DNA of 64,000 nucleotides, taken from positions 62,001-126,000 of the forward strand of contig NW_017386093.1 of assembly GCF_000237925.1 (NCBI RefSeq). Direction: 5' to 3'. A program made the translations under genes and the position numbers. Of this stretch, positions 33,475 to 44,520 are shown in pieces. Position 1 is the stretch's first letter; each line of letters opens with the position of its first letter. Under the pieces are notes generated by a model. It was not told the DNA's origin. It was given only the letters and a program-made list of their open reading frames with translations, and made no database searches. The DNA comes from Schistosoma mansoni. Its lineage: Eukaryota; Platyhelminthes; Trematoda; Strigeidida; Schistosomatidae.

Positions 33475-34200
33475 GATTTATTTACAAATGACTCATTGGA
33501 AAACATCGTTGATGTTATCATTTTTTATCTGAAATTCTTCTTTGATGTTTATTGCCCCACTGAAATTGTTTTTGTAAGTTTTGGTCGATTTACATCCAAA
33601 CAACTAAGACGATTGTGGAAGGAAAAATGAAGAACGTACACGGAGAAAAACTCTATTGAAGTTCGAAAGCTAAATTGTCTAATAAATCAAGAAAGTAGAC
33701 GTCTGAACTCGATATATTTACTCGGAAAATCCTGTCTTGTAAAAACATTTGCAATATGTGGAAACTATTTGAATAGGTGACCAACCCATTAAAGGCGATA
33801 ACCAGATGAATGTTTTTAACTTAAATAAGTCTTTTACAAGCCAATCATCTGATGTCATAGTTCCTATATCCACGAGTTTGAAGAACAGTTGTGTTTCAAT
33901 TCTCAATGAAACTGATGCCCAAGAATGTCTCCAGTCGCTTGACATGTCCCAGTATTTAGGACCTGAAGAAATCATGGACCTCCTTTTCAAGAAGTGTGCC
34001 AGCGTTCTCTGTCATCCATCCATGAGCATCCCTGAAAAACCCTTCTCAACTAATCTCAAACCGAAAATCTAGAAAAAGATAAAGATAATCCCAACATCAA
34101 AGAAAGTAGATGGTGATAAAAATGCAACATATAGACTTATAGCAATAACTTCACTTTTCTCCAAACAATGGAGAAACTACTGCTACTCCTAATTCAAAAG
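33475..34200 (+). mobile_element. LINE fragment, region before and at start of RT
   Basis: Pieces of a non-LTR retrotransposon are visible. They are a C-P-T-E-I then F-T-S-K-Q-L-R-R-L-W-K-E-K segment (33545-33625), a stretch with S-Q-Y-L-G-P-E-E-I then L-L-F-K-K-C-A (33945-34000), and K-I-I-P-T-S-K-K with Y-R-L-I-A-I-T-S (34085-34150). This order resembles the RT entry of jockey/CR1-like LINEs. It is interrupted by stops. Confidence 0.55.
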
Positions 34201-34258
34201 ATCATTTGATGCATGTCTGTTATGAATTTAAAAAAATAAAGAAGGCCGTATGCTAATT

Positions 34259-34767
34259 TGTTGTGGTCTTATGTCCGGCTTTTTATCACATGAATTATTC
34301 ACCAATCGAGATACGACTTTTCTAATCTTAATACTGTGCCAATCAATGACGTTCAACTGGTATGAGCAGTCTAGCGTCCTTATTGGTCCTTCGTCCTCCT
34401 AGCCCTTTCAATCGAGTCCAGAACACCAATTACAGCTTCTGCTATACGAATCATTTATTTCAAGCATACTCGCTTTGTATACCAAACAGATAGACCGTAT
34501 CACCCGTAAAATAGAAAGTAGTACAGGATCAAGTTAAATGTGGCTGTGAACGTGGGAGACCATAACCAATAAACTGAATATAATTTAGGGACAGTAATTC
34601 GTCTAATAATAATTTATAGATCAAAATGAAGCTTATAATAAGATGAATATAGGTATACACAATCTAACTACTCAATAGATAAACAATAAGAATATATATA
34701 GAATAATCATCCATTAATAGGTCCCGGAAGTTACCAGTACTTATTTCCTCACTAGGATATAACAATA
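34259..34767 (+). repeat. LTR-like repeat G, copy 1 (fossil)
   Basis: It starts TGTTGTGGTC and ends GGATATAACA, i.e. TGTT...AACA ends like an LTR. It shares with 36600-37032 and 60250-60640 the words CACCAAT, ATTTATTTCAA(A/G)CATACT, TCA(A)AAT(A)AAGC(T/G)TATAATAAGA. No internal coding part is attached, so it looks like a solo LTR. Old and diverged. Confidence 0.45.
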
Positions 34768-35755
34768 CCACTTACTTACTAATGCCTGTTACCCCGCATG
34801 CAGGAGCATAGGCCGTCCACCAGCATTCTCCATCCAACCCTGTCCTTGGAAATCCCTCCCAGTTCTTTCCAGTTGTTATTCATCCTTTTCATATCTGCTT
34901 CTACTACCCGACGCAATGTGTTTTTTGGCCTTCCTCTATTCCGCTTGGCTTCACGATCCCAAGTTAGGGCTTGCCTCGTGGTGCAGTTCGATGATTGTTG
35001 TTGCTGATGGTATCTGGCCAACGGACATTCAGTATCTTACATAGACAATTGTTTATAAATACTAGTACCTTTTTGATGATAGTTGTATTAGTTGTCCACG
35101 TTTCAGCTTCTTACAGTAGAACTGTCTTGATGTTTGTATTGAAGATTCTTACTTTGATATTGGCTGGTAGTTGTTTTGAGTTCCATATGTTCTTCAATTG
35201 TAGGAATGCTGTCATTGTTTTTCCAATCCTCTCCTTTGTATCTGCATCTCATTCTCCTTGTTCATTGATGATGCTTCGCAGGTACGTGTAGGTCTCCACA
35301 TCTTCCAGAATTTCGCCGTCAAGTATCATTGTGTTGTTATTCTTCGTGTTGTATTTGAGGATTTCGCTATTTACTTTGTGAATATTGAGGCCTACTGTTT
35401 CAGAGGCTGCTACTACACTGCTTGTCTTGGCCTGCATTTGTTGATATGTATAGGATAGAGGGGCCAGGTCATCTGTAATGTCCAAGTCGTTTAGTTGCAT
35501 CTCACCTGTCCACTGTATTCTGTGCTTCCTCTCAGATATCGAAGTCTTCATAATCCATTCGACCATCAGAAGAAAGAGAGTAAGCATCCTTGTCTGAATC
35601 TGGTACTGACTTGGAATGCATCTATCAGCTTTTTTCTATGCACGACTTTGCAGTATAGTCTGTCATATTAATTCCGTATGATATTGACGATCTTCTCGGG
35701 TGCACCATAGTGTCGAAGATGGTTCCATAAGACCCTCCTATACATCCTGTCAATA
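34768..35755 (-). mobile_element. LINE-A copy 2, 5'-truncated, minus strand
   Basis: The minus strand runs from the RT motif A region (D-R-M-Y-R-R-V-L-W-N-H-L-R-H-Y-G, about 35745-35700) through E-W-I-M-K-T-S and D-I-T-D-D-L in place of F-A-D-D (35480). It continues with L-N-I-H-K-V-N-S-E-I-L-K, TYTYLRSIINEQGE (35290-35250) and the integral C-terminus [19 protein letters not shown] (34940-34890), then MRGNRH. The 3' end has a TAAGTAAG tail (34768-34780). From about 35250 leftwards it is nearly identical to the copy at 55163-55517. Confidence 0.85.
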
Positions 35756-36115
35756 ATCACCAAGTTGATATTAACAATTCAGAAAGGCTTTTCCAACTAT
35801 AAAGAGAGGCGAGTAGCCGAAACATTTGACATTATGTTAAATCCTTCTTTCCCCTATAGGAAAGAAGGTTTAAATATTCATCCGACCTGGACTGTCTTTC
35901 CCAACAACCACATTTGACTTTAATTTTACTATATTCACACAATATCAACCCTGTTATAACTTGTTGCCTTGTGCCCCTATCAGTAAATGACGTAATTATA
36001 CCACCAATTAGAGAAAAGTGGATTATCGATGATGTGAACCGCGAAACAAGAAGCCTTAACAAATTGCGGAAGCTATTTTTGGGGACGTTATTTCATTTAA
36101 TTCAAAGCTTGTAAA
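35756..36115 (+). mobile_element. Penelope-like element, end of GIY-YIG region
   Basis: The stretch 35780-35860 encodes F-S-N-Y-K-E-R-R-V-A-E and a M-L-N end, matching residues near the end of the GIY-YIG protein at 48838-48900. It directly abuts LINE-A copy 2. Confidence 0.6.
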
Positions 36116-36394
36116 ACTGTAACACTTACTTTTGCCCCTAATCTATCCTACTGATCATGAGCTTTCGTTTGATGTATGATTCACTGCCATAGCATTTTCT
36201 GTTCTAAAGCCATTGTAATTTAGACGCAACCTTTTGTACTCTATTTTCTACTATAATCCCCCAGTTTTGGACATAATTGTATTTTCCTAATTAATGTACG
36301 TCGTGGTCAGGTTAGTCATCTATTTATTCATGTATCTTTTTGCACTAACCTGAATTGGGAATTCGAGTGCTAGATCGGGATTGGAATAAAGTGA

Positions 36395-36545
36395 TTAGTG
36401 TTCCAGTTGTCCTTGTCTTCTCTCTCTCTCGCATGCTTGCCGGCCAATCAGGGATAGAATAGTTTTCGTCTCTCTACCCCCACTTTGAACTCACGCATAC
36501 TAGCCTCACAGTTGAGCCAGTCAGCCTATCGCGTCAAGTTCTTAA
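36395..36545 (-). repeat. Dispersed repeat F, copy 2
   Basis: Opposite orientation to the copy at 26580-26770, with shared words ATTAGTGTTCCAGTTG, TCTCTCGCATGC, ATAGAATAGTTTTCGT. It contains a short TCTC run. Confidence 0.6.
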
Positions 36546-36599
36546 TCTACATTAGAGAAGTCATACTCGGCACTAAAGTGGGTAGACATATTCAAGGAC

Positions 36600-37032
36600 G
36601 TAACAATCGACTAGACCAATGACGCGTAAAACCCGTACTAACGGTCTAGACTCTTTAATGGTCCTTCTTCCTGCCTAGCCCTACGTGTTAAGTTCAGAAC
36701 ACCAATCTCAGCCCCTGTGATATGCATCATGTATTTCAAACATACTGGGTTTATATACAAACCAAACAGACCGTATCGTACCATAAAATAGAAAATACCT
36801 TTTGTACAAGATTTAGCCAAAAGTGGATATGAATTTGGGATAGACTGGGCATAACTCGAGAATGGTAAATCGTATAATGATAGTTCATAGGTCAAAATAA
36901 AGCTTATAATAAGAGAAACACAAATATAAATAGTTTAGTTACTTAACAATTATACAAAAATATATGTTTAGTATTAGTCCAGAAATAGATTCCAACAGTT
37001 TCCATTCGTTATTCTCATCGGGATATAACAAC
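36600..37032 (+). repeat. LTR-like repeat G, copy 2 (fossil)
   Basis: Matches copies at 34.3 and 60.3 kb; ends GGGATATAACA. It contains a TTTATATAC word and the TCAAAATAAAGC stretch near the end. Solo and old. Confidence 0.45.
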
Positions 37033-37800
37033 CCACTACAAATATATACTTTTTTCATACCCACATTCTGACACAAATTAACACAGTGACAGGCCATACA
37101 AATTCACTGTGACCACTATGGTGGATCCCTGTGAAAGAGCTTAGTCAAAATGTAACAATACACAAAGTTACCAACAATATACCAAAAGAATTAACACTAC
37201 AAACCTAAGCGTATGTCTATGAGTAACGCAAAAGTTAACAAATTACAGTTAAATTATAAAAAGGTATATTGAGCAACAAAATGGTAACAGTGTTAGGAAA
37301 TGAATGTCACTTGTAAGCTACTTTCTGAGATAAGAACCACAAATAATTTCACTTGGTTAACAAAGGTTCCTCTGCATGTGACGGCACCAACAGCAAAATG
37401 AAGATTGATTCCAGTAATATTATTCAGTAATGATCCGGCCCAAAGCTCCAAAGTAGTGTGGGAAGGCCTAAAAGGATGTTATAATATTATAATCTTCAAT
37501 CAAAGTCCGTGGCCATTAAAGTAGAAGAATAGACAACGTATACAACGTCTATATTTCAAGAATCGCGGTAGTGAAGTAGTATTATATATAGCCAAACAAA
37601 AATATTCGTTTCTTTACCATTGATACAGAGAAACAATAGATATTGAATATAAATGGGGTTACACATAAAGTGTGACAAAAAGGAAAAATATGTGATCTTT
37701 ATTTTGTTGTTACAAAAATCACTGAATATAAATGTCACAATACCACAAATTACTTGACATTGAAATAGTCAGACCTATTATGATTTTGATTGTACTAAAA
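37033..37800. other. Unassigned AT-rich DNA
   Basis: No gene or repeat recognised. Confidence 0.45.
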
Positions 37801-37990
37801 ATATTGTGAATTGTTTCTTTTGGACCATTTAGACTGTTTATTGACTCTGAAGAAGTTGCTTATATCAAGTCACGAAACTTCAGAAATAAAATTTTCATAC
37901 TCATAGGGATATAACAAAAATATATTTATTAATAACTTTCTACCGAATGCTCAATTTATTTGAAACTATCAAGTCCAACCTTGCCTTTGA
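37801..37990 (+). mobile_element. Penelope-like terminal repeat with hammerhead relic
   Basis: Matches 49190-49345 (GACTCTGAAGAAGTTGCTTA, CAAGTCACGAAACTTC, CATAGGGATATAACAAA, CTTTCTACCGAATGCTCAAT). The hammerhead region spans 37843-37887: core CTGAAGA, stem II GT(T/G)GC...GTCAC, core GAAAC, but TTC at the cleavage triplet where GTC is found at 49 kb. Confidence 0.65.
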
Positions 37991-39094
37991 TACCTACAAA
38001 TATCATAGATGATTAGTTTTATTAACGGAAACATCACTTGCTACTCAAAATTAAGGGGAGTAATCGTTTTTAGACTTAGAAATTAAGATTAGAGTTGAGA
38101 TTAGAATGTAATGTTTAGGATACATGTAAACTAATAATAAATCTTAATCCAGAATGATAACTGCAAATCCCAGACTGTTAGTTCTAGTACATTCATAACA
38201 AATCATTTTATTTAGAATATTTTTCCATTTCAATATTCACAGAAGTTCATTAATGATCCGAAATTAATATACTCTTCAAATTTGATCATTTTATATTTTA
38301 AATCACTTATATTCGCAGTCTCCTGAATGACTGAATAAGATGAATAATTTGTCAGACAGTAGCTCATGCTCACCTTTATATATCAGCTCTATCATATTCA
38401 CTTTATCTATTTATTGTTTACAATTCTCCTACTCTGGGACTCACAAATGTGTTTTACCTTATTATATTGATAACAGTCGACTGACTATTAAATCAGTGAA
38501 AAATTTAAGTTTGGTTCATTGTATTTCCGAGTTCGGTCAACTGTTGTATCTCAAACTTAGATTTCTTAGTCTATCGCACGATACTTGAGCACTCGAACGC
38601 TAGGACCCTCCCAAGTCACAAATCAGAGGACAGAAGACAAGTAGAAGGAATGTTATTCCAAACAGTGTCGATTATGGTACAAAATTGTCAGGTATTTATA
38701 GTTTTTAGTAGAAACAAAATCATCATTATAGTTGTCCAATCCGCACACAGGTAGTAATCAGCATTGTCCAATAGGGAAGCTCCACGTAGCAATTCTAGAA
38801 TATTCTTCCCAAGCTGATTGGATGGAATATGTCTGGCTCCTTCTGGGCTTCTTAGAGCTTCCTCGACTTCACCTGTGGACCATCCTCACATCAACTATGA
38901 ATCTTTCGACAATATCCTATTCGAAACAATATCAATCAGATCACTTTCATATCTCAGTGAAAAGCATATTTATGATAAACCACTAAATAATTATTATTTC
39001 CCGATTTTAGTTGAATTATTAGGAACATATATATTAATAATAGTCATGTCTTTGTTCGGTAACATAGTTCTTTTATAATAAAGGAGTTTGATTA

Positions 39095-39240
39095 CTTATT
39101 GTGTACCCGACTCTGACACTGATACAAAAAGCTTCCTAAACGAGAGCTCATACCGGCTAGTTGTATGAGAAGGAAACTTCATTGATTGAGACAGAATCAA
39201 AAATCCACATATACTCAGTCATGAACATGTATCATTGTTT
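39095..39240 (+). repeat. Two-copy repeat H, copy 1
   Basis: Shares with 58330-58480 the words CCGA(C/T)TCTGA(C/T)ACTGATA, AAGCTTC(C/T)TA, CGGCTAGTTG/CAGCTAGTTG and AGTCAT. Class unknown. Confidence 0.5.
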
Positions 39241-39589
39241 CTTCAGAGAATAAAGCCACATTTTTAATCAATGGAGTGTTTCTTAGAAAAGGAATCTAAA
39301 TGTTGGCTAGTAGCGTGGACTTATAATTTGGCTTATTCCTGATCAGTTCAGAACATCAAATATAACCAAAACTGTGTATTTAACATAGATGCGAATGACA
39401 ATTATTTTAATAGTACATTCTATATTTTATTGAGTCACTATCTCCTGACCGTAGCTTCTACTACATTCGTCAAATATTGAGCACATGAGTTTCAGCAGAT
39501 TTCTTTTTTCTAAATGACTGAAAATTATGAAGATATGCCAAAATGTGAAATGTTTCGACTTGAAATTTTCAGTATTTAACAGGGCGTGA

Positions 39590-39590
<1 letters not shown>

Positions 39591-39633
<43 letters not shown>
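39591..39633. repeat. (TA)n microsatellite, 43 bp
   Basis: Uninterrupted TA dinucleotide run. Confidence 0.95.
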
Positions 39634-39636
<3 letters not shown>

Positions 39637-40921
39637 CAGCTCAATGACTAGGTACCGGAAATGGGACAAAAAACATGTATTCGTGTTTGAATTATCGTAA
39701 ATCGAAAATATAAAATTTTTTTAATCAAATAGAACATAAGTATTATTTACCGATTGAATACTATGTTCATTAGTATACATCTACGAATTACAAACATTTA
39801 ATGTGTAATATAAAATGCATTTACCAAGTAAAATTACATTTACCCGGGTTTAAGTAACGTTATTTGGATGAACGACGGTCAAAGATATTTCCACTGACCA
39901 CGTGAATCAAACTAGTGGAATGATTTGAAGCTGTAAACTGCTTCAGTTTCTGTTTGACAAGGACAGAAGACTGAGTGATATATGTTAGTACTGAAAATAG
40001 GATATCTCAATTGATTCATCGTTCCTTTGTATGCGTCCACAGACAGATATTCAACCACTTGTTTGTGTACAGAGTTCCACTGGTTGATGAATCAAATAGG
40101 AAAGCTAGTAGTCAACTGACTGGTCTTGTGAACTTTTCGGGAATGACCTAGTAAATTTTCTGTTCTTAGATAACAAGAAAAATGAGTCAATTTTTCTAAG
40201 CCACTGTTATGAGATGCAAATTAACTTCTGACTTTAGTGTGCTGAATAATATTTTACCCGAGGACCCACAGGTCTGACATTCACACCAATCAATTTTCGT
40301 ATGCTTTTCGCTTGACTTTCACATAAAAAAGTGAGAAGAAAACGGACAGGTGATTAATTAGAATTTGGAATTACACAGCAGTACTGACTTATACAATATG
40401 ACATTCATGATTATTAGATACCCCAGTGACCACGATGTCGTTCGGTCATTGAGGTGGAATCCAATAATCACTTTTTTGACATTTTCATTCACCTCAATCG
40501 TTTGCGAGTATCGTATATCCGTATTCCTAAACAATGTCATACTACAAAAGACGACTGTTCAGTGTTCTATTTGCTCTAACATGGGATTTTAGCAGGCGCG
40601 GTGGTAGATTTAAAGAAAGCTAGAGTTTGCTGAACAAAAACGTGGAATCAGTTCATAAAGTCACTGACTGTTGGTGTAAGGCATGTTAACTGTTATAGAC
40701 TGCTTAACCTCGATCGGTAGTTATCTAGCTAGACGTCTGTTCGTAATGAGAATTTTCTTCGAAATTAACATATAAGATCACAATAAACTTCTAAACTTCA
40801 TAAAAACTCTGACAGGTTTTTGCAGCGAAAAATTTAAATTTTTTCACCGATGACAGCGAATTTTCAGAAAAAAAATGTTATTAAATCTCGATTTTCGAAG
40901 TTGGTTACAGGCTCACAATAC

Positions 40922-41188
40922 TTATAGAATCAGGAACAATCGAGCTAATCTAATACAAACGGTTCTTTTTTTTGATGTTGGTTTGTTCTCTGAGCTGGAT
41001 GGTTTGGTCGTGGAGCTTTCATCGTCCTTCTGAACGACATCATCAGCTACAAATCTTCTCCACCATCTCACAAACTGTTCTATTGCGTAAATCGACCACC
41101 ATATCAAAGTACCAGCCACAATTTGGAGCCAAGAAGAATGTGTGAACTCTTTCTCTGATAACAATGAATTATAGTGACACAATGTCAA
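40922..41188 (-). CDS. Possible exon, short membrane-protein-like frame
   Basis: The minus-strand frame encodes a hydrophobic segment rich in tryptophan (WLQIVAGTLIWWSIYAI) followed by E-Q-F-V-R-W-W-R-R-F. It then has a charged and serine-rich tail (DDESSTTKPSSSENK) ending in a basic stretch and a stop. The E-Q-x-V-x-x-W-W-R-x-F part resembles the candidate exon at 58298-58194 (E-Q-A-V-G-Q-W-W-R-D-F), which argues it may be real. Possible acceptors are ATTCTCAG and TTGTTATCAG just inside or above the frame. The family is not recognised. Confidence 0.3.
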   Translation of the reverse strand: MTLCHYNSLLSEKEFTHSSWLQIVAGTLIWWSIYAIEQFVRWWRRFVADDVVQKDDESSTTKPSSSENKPTSKKRTVCIRLARLFLIL

Positions 41189-41454
41189 GAATTTAGCAAA
41201 GCTGAGAATAAGAACTATTGGATGTTTGTTTGATGTTCTGAAAATAATATGGTCTTCTCAAAGCCCGAATATATTGATATCAGTCACCGTTTGAGTTTCG
41301 GAACATTAAGAAACCATATACTAGAACGAAACAGTTATCTATTGTTTCCTAGTGTTTAGTTTTTGTTTAAGTAAAATCCAAATAGAACAAATTGAATAAA
41401 GTTACGTTGATAAGAGCAAATATAAACTATGCACAACAACTGTTCCATACTATT

Positions 41455-41591
41455 TTATATATATTGTTACTTTTATAGAGTTGAGATCATGAGTCAATTG
41501 AAGCTAGACCACCATCGAAAACCTGGAAGCACTGGACGGCCGTTTCGTTCTATTATGGGACTCCTCAGCAGTGCGCATCCACAATCCCGCA
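41455..41591 (-). mobile_element. GGCCG-type hammerhead SINE, minus copy at gap edge
   Basis: Minus strand: TGCGGGATTGTGGATGCGC, ACTGCTGAGGAGTCCC, ATAATAGAACGAAACGGCC, GTCCAGTGCTTCCAGG, then GGTGGTCTAGCTTCAATTGA and CTCATGATCTCAAC. The assembly gap cuts off its tRNA-like head. Confidence 0.85.
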
Positions 41592-41791
41592 NNNNNNNNN
41601 NNNNNNNNNNNNNNNNNNNNNNNNNNNNNNNNNNNNNNNNNNNNNNNNNNNNNNNNNNNNNNNNNNNNNNNNNNNNNNNNNNNNNNNNNNNNNNNNNNNN
41701 NNNNNNNNNNNNNNNNNNNNNNNNNNNNNNNNNNNNNNNNNNNNNNNNNNNNNNNNNNNNNNNNNNNNNNNNNNNNNNNNNNNNNNNNNNN
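41592..41791. other. Assembly gap, 200 N
   Basis: Exactly 200 undetermined bases. SINE sequence lies on both sides, in opposite orientations. Confidence 1.
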
Positions 41792-41855
41792 CAATTGGCT
41801 CACGATCTCAACTCTATAAAATTACTAAAATCTCCACCAAACACCTTCTGATAAT
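41792..41855 (+). mobile_element. SINE 3' end, plus, right of gap
   Basis: CAATTGGCTCACGATCTC, AACTCTATAAAATTACTAAA and CCTTCTGATA match the end of the SINE at 42195-42255. The body of this copy lies in the gap. Confidence 0.8.
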
Positions 41856-41859
41856 GATC

Positions 41860-42258
41860 ATGTGCTCACTAGTGACTGGCTCCATCAGATATTTCCTGGA
41901 GTTCTAGTGAGAAGCAGTAACCAGTGGAGTTCAACCAGGTCTGTTGGGAGATATCAACTGACTGATAAGATTGGTGAATGGTTGCTGAATTTCGTGGATC
42001 GGTTGAAGTTGGACATTAACACGGTTGGATACTGGCTCAATGGTCTATCGGTTAAGTGGTCTGGCGCGACACTGGTAGGTGCTGGGTTCGAATCTCGTGA
42101 GTGCGGGATCGTGGATGCGCACTGCTGAGGAGTCCCATAATAGAACGAAACGGCCGTCCAGTGCTTCCAGGTTTTCGATGGTGGTCTAGCTTCAATTGGC
42201 TCATGATCTCAACTCTATAAAATTACTAAAATCTCCACAAAACCCCTTCTGATATATT
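41860..42258 (+). mobile_element. GGCCG-type hammerhead SINE with 5' extension, plus
   Basis: This is the best-preserved SINE here. After a 5' stretch of about 160 bases (CATGTGCTCACTAGTG ... CTGACTGATAAGATTGG) comes a tRNA-like head (GGCTCAATGGTCTATCGG, GTGCTGGGTTCGAATCTCG). The hammerhead follows at about 42108-42167: stem I strand GCACTG, core CTGAGGA, stem II GTCC-loop-GAAC, core GAAAC, stem III GG/CC, cleavage triplet GTC, and stem I partner CAGTGC. The end matches the piece next to the gap. Confidence 0.85.
42115..42165 (+). ncRNA. Hammerhead ribozyme, SINE-borne
   Basis: All conserved core elements can be placed: C-U-G-A-N-G-A with N as G, G-A-A-A, and the G-U-C triplet. Stem I is six perfect pairs (GCACTG with CAGTGC) and stem III is ACGG with CCGT. 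Stem II has a mismatch (GTCC with GAAC), so activity may be weak. Confidence 0.7.
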
Positions 42259-42569
42259 GTTACTGTTAAACAAAGTAAGAATTTTTCCTATAGTTTGTAT
42301 AATCACAATTTGTATTTTTTTAAAAGAGTAGTTTCACAAGTAAGAATGATAATATATCTGGATGAAAAATATGGATTACATTTCTGAATGTCAATTTATC
42401 AAAATGATGTATTTCCTACACATATAAAAAAATGTAAGTATTCTCATACGTTGCAACTGTAATCATATTGGATCCAACAACTGGTTTAATATGCCTTAAT
42501 AATAGAATATCAGCCCATACTTCAGACATTTTAGTTGTGAATATTTTGGTTATTTCATGCTGGTTATGT

Positions 42570-43010
42570 AAATCGCATCCCGATTTCCTAGTACGATAGA
42601 GAGCGACGAGAGTCCTCTACCACTCTCGAAATATTTTCTTATGGCTACTCACTTATAAGCTCTTTCAAGAAAGTCCTACTGTCTTCATTTAGAGAGTGTT
42701 TACACAAAAGTAAGGGGACGAAAGTAGGACCTGGAGCCTATTCAGGGTTAGTAAATTCAAAGAGTTCATGTAAAGGAGTTAGGAAACCCTGATTCCAAAC
42801 CAATGATATATTTGGGCACCAGAATTCTAAAGCAACAAGCAGCAATCGAATCCATTCAAGTTGCTGATTAACGTAGGACTGCATGCCTAATGTTGCTTTG
42901 CTATCCTGTCGATACGTTTGTCAGGTCAAAGGCTCGCTAAGTGATCTTTACAAAAAACCACCCGCTTTAACTCCAGTACCCAGAAGTAACTCAGTGCATA
43001 CATAATTATA
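42570..43010 (+). mobile_element. LINE-B leader, diverged copy
   Basis: Follows the leader word by word with many changes: CTAGTACGATAGAGAG, CCACTCTCGAAATATT, AAGTCCTACTGTCTTC, GGAGTTAGGAAACCCTGATT, CCAAACCAATGATATA, GGTCAAAGGCTCGC, AAACCACCCGCTTTAACTCC. The 3' tail part is not recognisable. Oldest-looking of the leader copies. Confidence 0.7.
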
Positions 43011-43599
43011 ATTCTTATTGGGAAATATTTTACTACCTACTCCTCGCTATCTGTACAAACTAAACTTGCAATATCTTAGTTTCAAGCAAGTTCGTTTTAC
43101 ATCGTCTGAAATTTTTATTCCTTGTTTTAATTCCACCTTGTGTATATTTTTATTCTTCAACCTTGTCAGAAGGTCGTCTCTCTAGACGGTCGTTTTTATG
43201 ATATATGAAATCTGATACGACACCATATCAGGAAAGCGAGATGAAATTACCAAGAAAAATCAAAACAAAATAGTAGAAGTAGTAACAGTATTAATGATAA
43301 TGCAGAAAATTAGGCATAAGAAATAAAATTCTTTTTTCAAATCATATCATCGTTAGTTAACTTCAGTAAAATTGTTTGGAATGACCATTGTATTAGAGAA
43401 TATCATGCATTTGTTTCCCTATCACTCGTAGTCTGGGATGTCCTTCTAGCATACAAAGGCCTTGTATACCACTCAAGAACTCTGTCTATTCTTCTCAATG
43501 GCTGTGAACAATGTTCTTCAAAGTACAAGACATAAGAACGTGGAAGGTTTACGATTAAAAGTGTCTTAAAAACATTGCTAAACAATTAAGGGGGACATG

Positions 43600-43870
43600 T
43601 TGAAGTTAGGTGAAGATCATTTGGCAGTAGTGGCAAATCAGTTGATGACATTGTACACCTTGTTCGGCTAAGGAGATTGGGACATATGTTACGTATGCTT
43701 AATCACTGTTTACCTTGACGAGCGGTGCTTGCTAATTCAAAAGTCAGCCGGAAGAAAGCTAGGGGATGTCACTTTTGTTATTTTCATTCCATTGAGTCAA
43801 AGTGCTATCCCAACTCAAACCAACGCACATGTGTACCAGACTCTATGATGATGATATCCGCCCGTTTTTC
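43600..43870 (+). mobile_element. LINE-C RT C-terminal fragment
   Basis: One frame reads V-R-L-R-R-L-G-H-M-L-R-M-L-N-H-C-L-P (43665-43720), then R-A-V-L-A-N-S and S-R-K-K-A-R-G. It parallels LRWLGHVLRMPNHRLPRR in the insert at 3.6-4.6 kb. There is a stop just after C-L-P. Confidence 0.7.
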
Positions 43871-44520
43871 TACTTATCATTCTAATAAATTTTTAGTCTA
43901 AATATTATTTTACTAGCTGTGTATATTTGTCTATTTCTTTGTTTCTTTTCACATAACCATATTCCCTCATGTACAGCCTTTTTTATATTCTTTTATGCTA
44001 CTATTATAATTAGATTTCATTTCCCTATGATAATGAGAGTTGTAAATTATTATAATTATTAATTAATTATTATAATTATTATCATTAGCTTTATTCAATA
44101 TTATATTTTTGGTACAATATAGAATTCTCAGCACAATGTATTTCAACAAGTTTCCGTTTTTTATTTCGTGGTCGATCTGACGACAAATATTGAGTGATCG
44201 TCAGTTAGAAGTCCAGTCAGTCAACATCTAAATAATGTACATTCTTCACGCTGTATATTGCCAGCAACCACGATATCTGATTGGGCCTTTGTAACTTGTA
44301 CAAAGAAAATTTGTACACTTTTCAGAAACGCATCTGAATAGGTTATGCGATTAACAGCCATAATGATGTATTGAAACAAACAAAACCAGATAACTTTTTT
44401 GAAATATCTAGATAGTAGGAACAGGTAGCCCAGATGTTCAAGCAGGCCGCCTAGAAGCAGGTGATGCACATTTATATTAAACGCTGAAATAATGAGAAAT
44501 CTTTTCAGTTTAGATAGATA
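43871..44520. other. Unassigned AT-rich DNA
   Basis: A short palindromic AT stretch lies at about 44045-44085 (ATTATTATAATTATT arms). An open frame at 44221-44469 (minus) has no known domain. Confidence 0.4.

Larger units (their letters stand above)
37991..40921. other. Unassigned 2.9 kb, mostly AT-rich
   Basis: No confident exon. It holds a (TA)n run (39591-39633) and a two-copy repeat at 39095-39240 whose partner is at 58330-58480. Short open frames at 38340-38588, 38732-39078 and 40365-40592 have no recognisable domain. Confidence 0.45.
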
